The notes under the pieces are model-generated. The model saw only the letters and a list, made by a program, of their open reading frames with translations, had not been told where the DNA came from and did not search any database. Source: an uncultured Clostridia bacterium (GTDB taxonomy: Bacteria > Bacillota > Clostridia > Christensenellales > Aristaeellaceae). From it: a DNA stretch of 37,929 nucleotides. The DNA is taken from assembly GCA_946407745.1 (NCBI GenBank), contig CAMJPQ010000033.1, positions 1 to 37,929 of the forward strand. The letters are read 5' to 3'. How positions within the stretch are numbered: position 1 is the stretch's first letter; each line of letters starts with the position of its first letter. The position numbers and the translations under genes were made by a program. Shown piece by piece: positions 34,479-37,929 of this stretch.

Positions 34479-35096
34479 TCAGTCGTCGTCAGAGTTTACG
34501 ATCACGTAGTCGAAGCTGTCGCCGTTCAGGGTGACGGTGACGGTGCATTCCTCGGCGTCGAAGCCGGCCTCGGAGGTCACCAGGCTGTCCACCATGAACA
34601 TGCCGGGGAAGATGTCAAAGGGCACGTGGCCTTCTTCTTCCTTGCACTTCACGTTGTCGCCGGTGATTTCGTCGTCAGCGAAATTGGCCTCGCCCTCGCT
34701 GTTCAGGAAGTAGCCCATGCTGGCCAGGTTGCCCCAGTTCTCGGAGAACTTCGCGTTGGTGGGGAAAGCGAGCACCACGGTGTCGCCGTCCTGGGTGAAG
34801 GTGCCGGTGAAGGTGTAGGTGATGAGCATCACGGGCTCTTCCGCGGTGGCTTCCTTCACGGTGCCGTCTTCATTTTCCTGGTGCAGTTCCTTCACATACA
34901 CATAGGTGCCGTCGTCATTCAGGGTCAGGGTGTTCACTTCCACGCCGCCCAGCGCGGTCACAAAGCCGTTGTGGAAGGTGTTCTGGGTGATCTCTTCCAG
35001 GGAGAAACGCTTGGTGTACACGCTCTCGGCAGTCGCGGACGCCACCAGGGAAGCGCACAGGGCCAGGGCCAGGATCAGGGCAAGCAGCTTTTTCAT
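34479..35096 (-). CDS. Small secreted beta-rich protein, first gene of the LytTR-controlled operon
   Basis: ATG 35096 follows AAGGAGG; the frame is open to 35429 but crosses the promoter. The product is 205 residues. The signal peptide is MKKLLALILALALCASLVASATAE, without a lipobox. The mature part is acidic and strand-rich, with repeated T-x-T or D-G-x patterns (NTLTLNDDGTYVYVKEL, TYTFTGTFTQDGDTVVLAF) like lipocalin-type or copy-number-amplified surface proteins; I do not recognise a family. It ends VIVNSDDD. It has the strongest of the three LytTR-type promoters and a terminator right after it, so it should be expressed more than the downstream enzymes. A substrate-binding or signalling role is only a guess. 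Confidence 0.75.
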   Translation of the reverse strand: MKKLLALILALALCASLVASATAESVYTKRFSLEEITQNTFHNGFVTALGGVEVNTLTLNDDGTYVYVKELHQENEDGTVKEATAEEPVMLITYTFTGTFTQDGDTVVLAFPTNAKFSENWGNLASMGYFLNSEGEANFADDEITGDNVKCKEEEGHVPFDIFPGMFMVDSLVTSEAGFDAEECTVTVTLNGDSFDYVIVNSDDD

Positions 35097-35150
35097 GTTT
35101 GTTTCCTCCTTAAAGATGTTGGAACGGGGCTCTATCCGTCCGTCGCGCAC

Positions 35151-35217
35151 ATCATATTTCATTTTTATCAGGCTTTCAACGCATATCGCGTAACCTGCGA
35201 GAATTCCGGCGCAAACT
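35151..35217 (-). promoter_or_regulatory. LytTR-type promoter 2 (small secreted protein)
   Basis: On the minus strand AGTTTGCG (35217-35210) and AGGTTACG (35196-35189) are 21 bp apart. The -35 TTGAAA (35179-35174) starts 17 nt after the second repeat starts. After a 17-bp spacer, TATGAT (35156-35151) is the -10. The flanks GGCGGATTTT and GCCG are shared with promoter 1. It is divergent from the kinase promoter. Confidence 0.85.
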
Positions 35218-35227
35218 AAAATCCGCC

Positions 35228-35256
35228 TTGACGGAGGCATAGCGGCGTGACATAAT
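35228..35256 (+). promoter_or_regulatory. Histidine kinase promoter
   Basis: TTGACG (35228-35233), a 17-bp spacer and an extended -10, TGACATAAT (CATAAT 35251-35256). It sits about 10 bp from the LytTR site of the divergent gene, so one bound site could affect both. The leader to the start codon is about 165 nt and contains the stem GCAGCTT/AAGCTGC (35337-35354). Confidence 0.75.
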
Positions 35257-35380
35257 GAAGAAGATGAGCGAAAGGCGCCAGGGCTTCGGGCGTTCCGGAA
35301 ACATGAATACAGACGTGCATTCACCTTGTGCGCCCGGCAGCTTCCGAAAGCTGCTGCCCGATATGGGGCTTTTGCCGTGA
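35255..35380 (+). CDS. Possible 41-codon leader ORF before the kinase gene
   Basis: An ATG at 35255 (or in-frame 35264 or 35303) reads to TGA at 35378-35380. It has no good ribosome binding site, and the first ATG overlaps the -10 box. It has a single Cys in SPCAPGSF. It could be chance; a signalling-peptide role is not supported by any processing gene here. Confidence 0.15.
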   Translation: MKKMSERRQGFGRSGNMNTDVHSPCAPGSFRKLLPDMGLLP

Positions 35381-35427
35381 AAGCCGCACCTGCCCTCCAG
35401 CACCGCAATGAAAGGGACGAACGCCCC

Positions 35428-36810
35428 ATGGCTGAATGGTTTTACACGATCGCTGGGCCATACGCTTACCAGTTTACCATACTGGCGGCAAACGAGCTGC
35501 AGTTCATGGTGGCAGCCCTGTTTTTCTGCCTGGACCTGCACAGAAAGCCCCGCTTCTGGCTGCGGCTGGCGGCCGGCCTGCTGCTTGAGCTGGGGCTTTT
35601 GTGGCTGGGTGTTGTGGTACGCACGGAATGGAACGGGCTGGTACCGCGCGTTGTGGTGACGCTGCTGCAGTACTCATCCACCCTGCCGCTGCTGTTTTTA
35701 TGCATGGATGAATCGAGGGACGTGCTGCTCAAGGCCTGGTGCTCCTCCGTCGCGGTGAAGGAAATCGGCGGCACGGTGTATCCCCTGCTGCAATTCATTC
35801 TGGGTTATGACAGCCACGCCACCCTCCAGATCCTGCCTTTCCCGGACCTGCCGACGGACCTGACCTGGGTGATTTATTACACCGTTCATTTCCTGATTTA
35901 TTACCTGATATGGCGGGCCACCCGGCGGTATTTCAGGGAATCCTTCGATTCTGCCGCGCGAAAGAACGGCGTGGTGCTCTCCATCTTTTCCCTGCTGATA
36001 CTGGGCATACTGGGCGCGGTCACCAGCCATTACCGGGATGAGAGCCCGGTGCTGTACATCTGCACCCGTATATTCGCCATGGCGGTGGCGGCGTTTATCC
36101 TGATGACCTACGCGGGCATCGAGCTGCGCAGCCGCTCACGGGCGGATATGGCCATGATGGAGCATATACTGTCGGAGGAGCGCAAGCAGTTTGTTCAAAT
36201 CAAGGAAAATATCGACATCATCAACATGCGGTGCCATGACCTGAAGCACCAGCTGGACGATTTTTCGGGCAGGCTGACCGACCGGGAAATTGCCGAGCTG
36301 AGCGGGGCCATGGAGATCTATGACAGCAACATCCGCACAGGCTGCGACGCGCTGGATGTGGTGCTGTATGTCCACCAGCTCACCTGCCAGAAGGAAGGCA
36401 TCATCCTCACCTGCCTGGCGGACGGCACCGCGCTTTCCTTCATGCGCACCCGGCATGTTTACGCCCTGTTCAATAACGCGATCAGCAACGCGCTGGAGGC
36501 GGTGCGCAAGGTGCGGGATCCGGAGAAGCGGGTCATTGGCGTGACGGTAGAGCGGCAGGAGGGCCGGGCGGAAATCGAGATCACGAATTATTATGAGGGA
36601 ACGGTGCAGATGAACGGCGCCTTTCCCCAGACCAGCAAGGCGGACGCCTCCCACCACGGCTTTGGCACCATGAGCATGCGCTATATTGCCGAGCAGTATC
36701 AGGGCACACTGGCGGTGGAGGCGCGCAGGGGAATCTACACCCTGCATATCTCCCTGCCCGTTCCGAAGGACGGGCCGCGCAGGCAGGCTGAGTCTGCGCC
36801 GGAAAAATGA
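35428..36810 (+). CDS. AgrC-like GHKL sensor histidine kinase
   Basis: ATG 35428 (MAEWFYTIAGPYAY) follows AAAGGGACGA; the frame is open from 35326 but upstream codons lack a ribosome site. The 460-residue product has about seven membrane helices in the first 240 residues and no large outside domain. A coiled region follows (EERKQFVQIKENIDIINM), then the phospho-acceptor motif MRCHDLKHQL with probable His270, and a GHKL ATPase with N-box NNAISNALEA (349-358) and G-box HHGFGTM (Gly411, Gly413). This is the layout of peptide-sensing kinases of the AgrC/VirS type, but no AgrB/AgrD pair is in the window. The response regulator gene starts 83 nt downstream, with an additional promoter that begins inside this gene's last codons. 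Ligand unknown. Confidence 0.9.
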   Translation: MAEWFYTIAGPYAYQFTILAANELQFMVAALFFCLDLHRKPRFWLRLAAGLLLELGLLWLGVVVRTEWNGLVPRVVVTLLQYSSTLPLLFLCMDESRDVLLKAWCSSVAVKEIGGTVYPLLQFILGYDSHATLQILPFPDLPTDLTWVIYYTVHFLIYYLIWRATRRYFRESFDSAARKNGVVLSIFSLLILGILGAVTSHYRDESPVLYICTRIFAMAVAAFILMTYAGIELRSRSRADMAMMEHILSEERKQFVQIKENIDIINMRCHDLKHQLDDFSGRLTDREIAELSGAMEIYDSNIRTGCDALDVVLYVHQLTCQKEGIILTCLADGTALSFMRTRHVYALFNNAISNALEAVRKVRDPEKRVIGVTVERQEGRAEIEITNYYEGTVQMNGAFPQTSKADASHHGFGTMSMRYIAEQYQGTLAVEARRGIYTLHISLPVPKDGPRRQAESAPEK

Positions 36811-36857
36811 CAGTTTACGCGAAAACCCTTGGCAGCCTTCTACATATTTGATAGGGT
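36791..36857 (+). promoter_or_regulatory. LytTR-type promoter 3 (response regulator), overlapping the kinase 3' end
   Basis: AGTCTGCG (36791-36798) and AGTTTACG (36812-36819) are direct repeats 21 bp apart. TTGGCA (36829-36834) starts 17 nt after the second repeat starts; after a 17-bp spacer comes TAGGGT (36852-36857), a weak -10. The first half-site is inside the kinase coding sequence. The shared geometry with promoters 1 and 2 supports autoregulation. Confidence 0.75.
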
Positions 36858-36893
36858 GAGTGTATCATACTGTTGGAAAGAGGGTGGAAGTTT

Positions 36894-37619
36894 ATGCCTG
36901 TCCGCGTGGCTATTGTAGAAGACGAGCTGCAGGCCATCCAGACTCTGGAACAGTATCTGGCGCGTTTTTCCAGGGAAAATGGCACCCAGTTCTCCGTACG
37001 GACCTTTGACAACCCCATTCTGCTGCTGGAGAACTATACGGCTGATTACGATCTGATCTATATGGATATCCAGATGCCGGCCATGAACGGCATGGAAGCC
37101 GCCCGCCGCCTGCGCACACTGGATGAAAAGGTGTTGCTGGTGTTCGTTACCAGCCTGACCCAGTACGCCATCGCGGGATACAGCGTATCCGCCCTGGATT
37201 ATATCGTGAAGCCTGTGAATTATTACGACTTCGCCCTGAAGCTGACCCGGGCGCTGAAACGGGTGGACAGCGTGAAAACGAATGTGGTCAGCATCTCCAC
37301 ACAAACAGGGGTGACCCGGGTGGACCTGGATGACATTACCTATGTGGAGGTGCGCAATCACCAGCTGACCTACCATACCGTGGAGGGGGAATACAGCCAG
37401 TACGGCTCCATGGCCGCCCTGGCCAAGGAGCTTTCCGGAAAGGGCTTTGCCCAGTGCAACAACTGCTATCTGGTGAATTTGCAGCATGTGCGGGGCGTGA
37501 GCGGCTATACCGCCGCCCTGTCCGACGGCAGCGAGCTGAAAATCAGCCAGCCCCGGAAGAAGGGCTTTATGGAGGTTTTCCAGGCCTATCTGGCCGGGAG
37601 GGAAAAAGAGGGACAATAA
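36894..37619 (+). CDS. LytTR-family response regulator (REC-LytTR)
   Basis: ATG 36894 follows AAAGAGGGTGG; the TTG at 36873 is a weaker alternative. The 241-residue product has a receiver domain with acidic pair Glu9-Asp10, phospho-acceptor Asp58 in IYMDIQMPAMNG, Thr86 and Lys106 in ALDYIVKPV. From about 137 it has a LytTR DNA-binding domain (DDITYVEVRNHQLTYHT...FAQCNNCYLVNLQHVRGV...LKISQPRKKGFMEVF). LytTR regulators bind pairs of roughly 9-bp direct repeats separated by 12 bp, upstream of -35. That matches the three repeat-pair promoters in this window, including the one in front of this gene, so it is the likely activator of both itself and the glycosidase operons. It ends with an intrinsic terminator. 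Confidence 0.93.
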   Translation: MPVRVAIVEDELQAIQTLEQYLARFSRENGTQFSVRTFDNPILLLENYTADYDLIYMDIQMPAMNGMEAARRLRTLDEKVLLVFVTSLTQYAIAGYSVSALDYIVKPVNYYDFALKLTRALKRVDSVKTNVVSISTQTGVTRVDLDDITYVEVRNHQLTYHTVEGEYSQYGSMAALAKELSGKGFAQCNNCYLVNLQHVRGVSGYTAALSDGSELKISQPRKKGFMEVFQAYLAGREKEGQ

Positions 37620-37626
37620 AAAAACA

Positions 37627-37653
37627 GCACCGCGCAATCGGCGGTGCCTTTTT
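37627..37653 (+). terminator. Intrinsic terminator of the kinase-regulator operon
   Basis: GCACCGC (37627-37633) pairs with GCGGTGC (37641-37647), followed by CTTTTT. It starts 8 bases after the stop codon. Confidence 0.9.
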
Positions 37654-37776
37654 GCGCTGCGCGCGGCTTTTCCCCTGCGGGGGGCTTGCGCTGCGCGCGG
37701 CTTTTTCCCCTACGGGGCTATAGCGCTGCGCGCGGCTTTCTCCCTGCGGGGGCTTGCGCTGCGCGCGGCTTTTTTA
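37654..37776 (+). repeat. Tandem hairpin repeat after the terminator
   Basis: Three and a half copies of a 33-35 bp unit begin GCGCTGCGCGCGGCTTT and contain CCCC-TGC-GGGG-like stems. They start at 37654, 37688, 37723 and 37756; the last ends in TTTTTT. Spacing and bases drift (TGCGGGG, TACGGGG, TGCGGGGG). Confidence 0.85.
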
Positions 37777-37929
37777 CAGTGCCCGTTTCGCGGCGCTGAT
37801 ACCCGCCTGCGGCGGGCGCTCGTATGTAAATGGGTTCTATGTTTAGCGGACTTTTCGTCCGGGCGAAAAGTGGAGGGAAAAGCCCGCCGGGGGGACTCGA
37901 AAGTGTGATCGGTCCCCCCGGACCAATGT
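37777..37929. other. Palindrome-rich non-coding end of window
   Basis: No gene is seen. Hairpins are CCCGCC/GGCGGG (37802-37816), ACTTTTCG/CGAAAAGT (37850-37871) and CCGGGGGGAC/GTCCCCCCGG (37887-37921). The last two look like parts of one composite palindromic element running to the window edge. Confidence 0.6.

Overview
The window is GC-rich (by eye about 60%, more in the glycosidase genes) and looks like a chromosome segment of a gut- or rumen-type Clostridia (Bacillota). The reasons are cell-wall pilus genes with sortase-type anchors, a lipoprotein with a Gram-positive lipobox, large membrane-tethered permuted GH3 enzymes, GGAGG-type ribosome binding sites, and an AgrC/LytTR-type two-component system. 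I cannot name the species.

Region 1 (1-15,475, + strand) is a surface-pilus locus. It holds the 3' end of a secreted SH3/Ig-like protein with an E/P repeat tail; a 2688-residue multi-domain surface protein (probable tip or ancillary subunit) with a C-terminal sorting signal; a Spy0128/FctA-like pilin with its own promoter; a signal-peptidase-like protein with both catalytic positions replaced (Ser to Asp, Lys to Cys), as in streptococcal SipA; and a class B sortase fused to ten CnaB domains and a MucBP-like tail. This matches the streptococcal FCT pilus logic (pilins, SipA, class B sortase) but with an unusual sortase.

Region 2 (15,476-20,080) is mixed: an orphan family 5 solute-binding protein, a DUF1232 protein with a clear promoter, an unknown multi-pass membrane protein, and the 3' half of a MATE transporter gene cut off next to a block of palindromic, apparently dispersed repeats.

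Region 3 (20,081-35,096, - strand) is a glycan-degradation cluster. In transcription order it has a small secreted protein, a GH106-type alpha-L-rhamnosidase-like enzyme, a membrane-tethered permuted GH3, a lower-GC SGNH hydrolase, an InlB-repeat lipoprotein, a second permuted GH3, and a GH2 enzyme. No sugar transporter lies in the window.

Region 4 (35,220-37,929, + strand) encodes a seven-helix GHKL histidine kinase and a REC-LytTR response regulator, followed by a terminator and hairpin-rich repeats.

The regulatory observation that ties regions 3 and 4 together is that three promoters share one geometry. These are upstream of the small secreted protein, the lipoprotein-GH3 operon and the response regulator gene. 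Each has two AGTTTRCG-like direct repeats exactly 21 bp apart, a -35 box starting 17 nt after the start of the second repeat, and a 17-bp spacer to the -10. The repeats resemble LytTR sites, so I infer that this two-component system controls its own regulator and the glycosidase genes.
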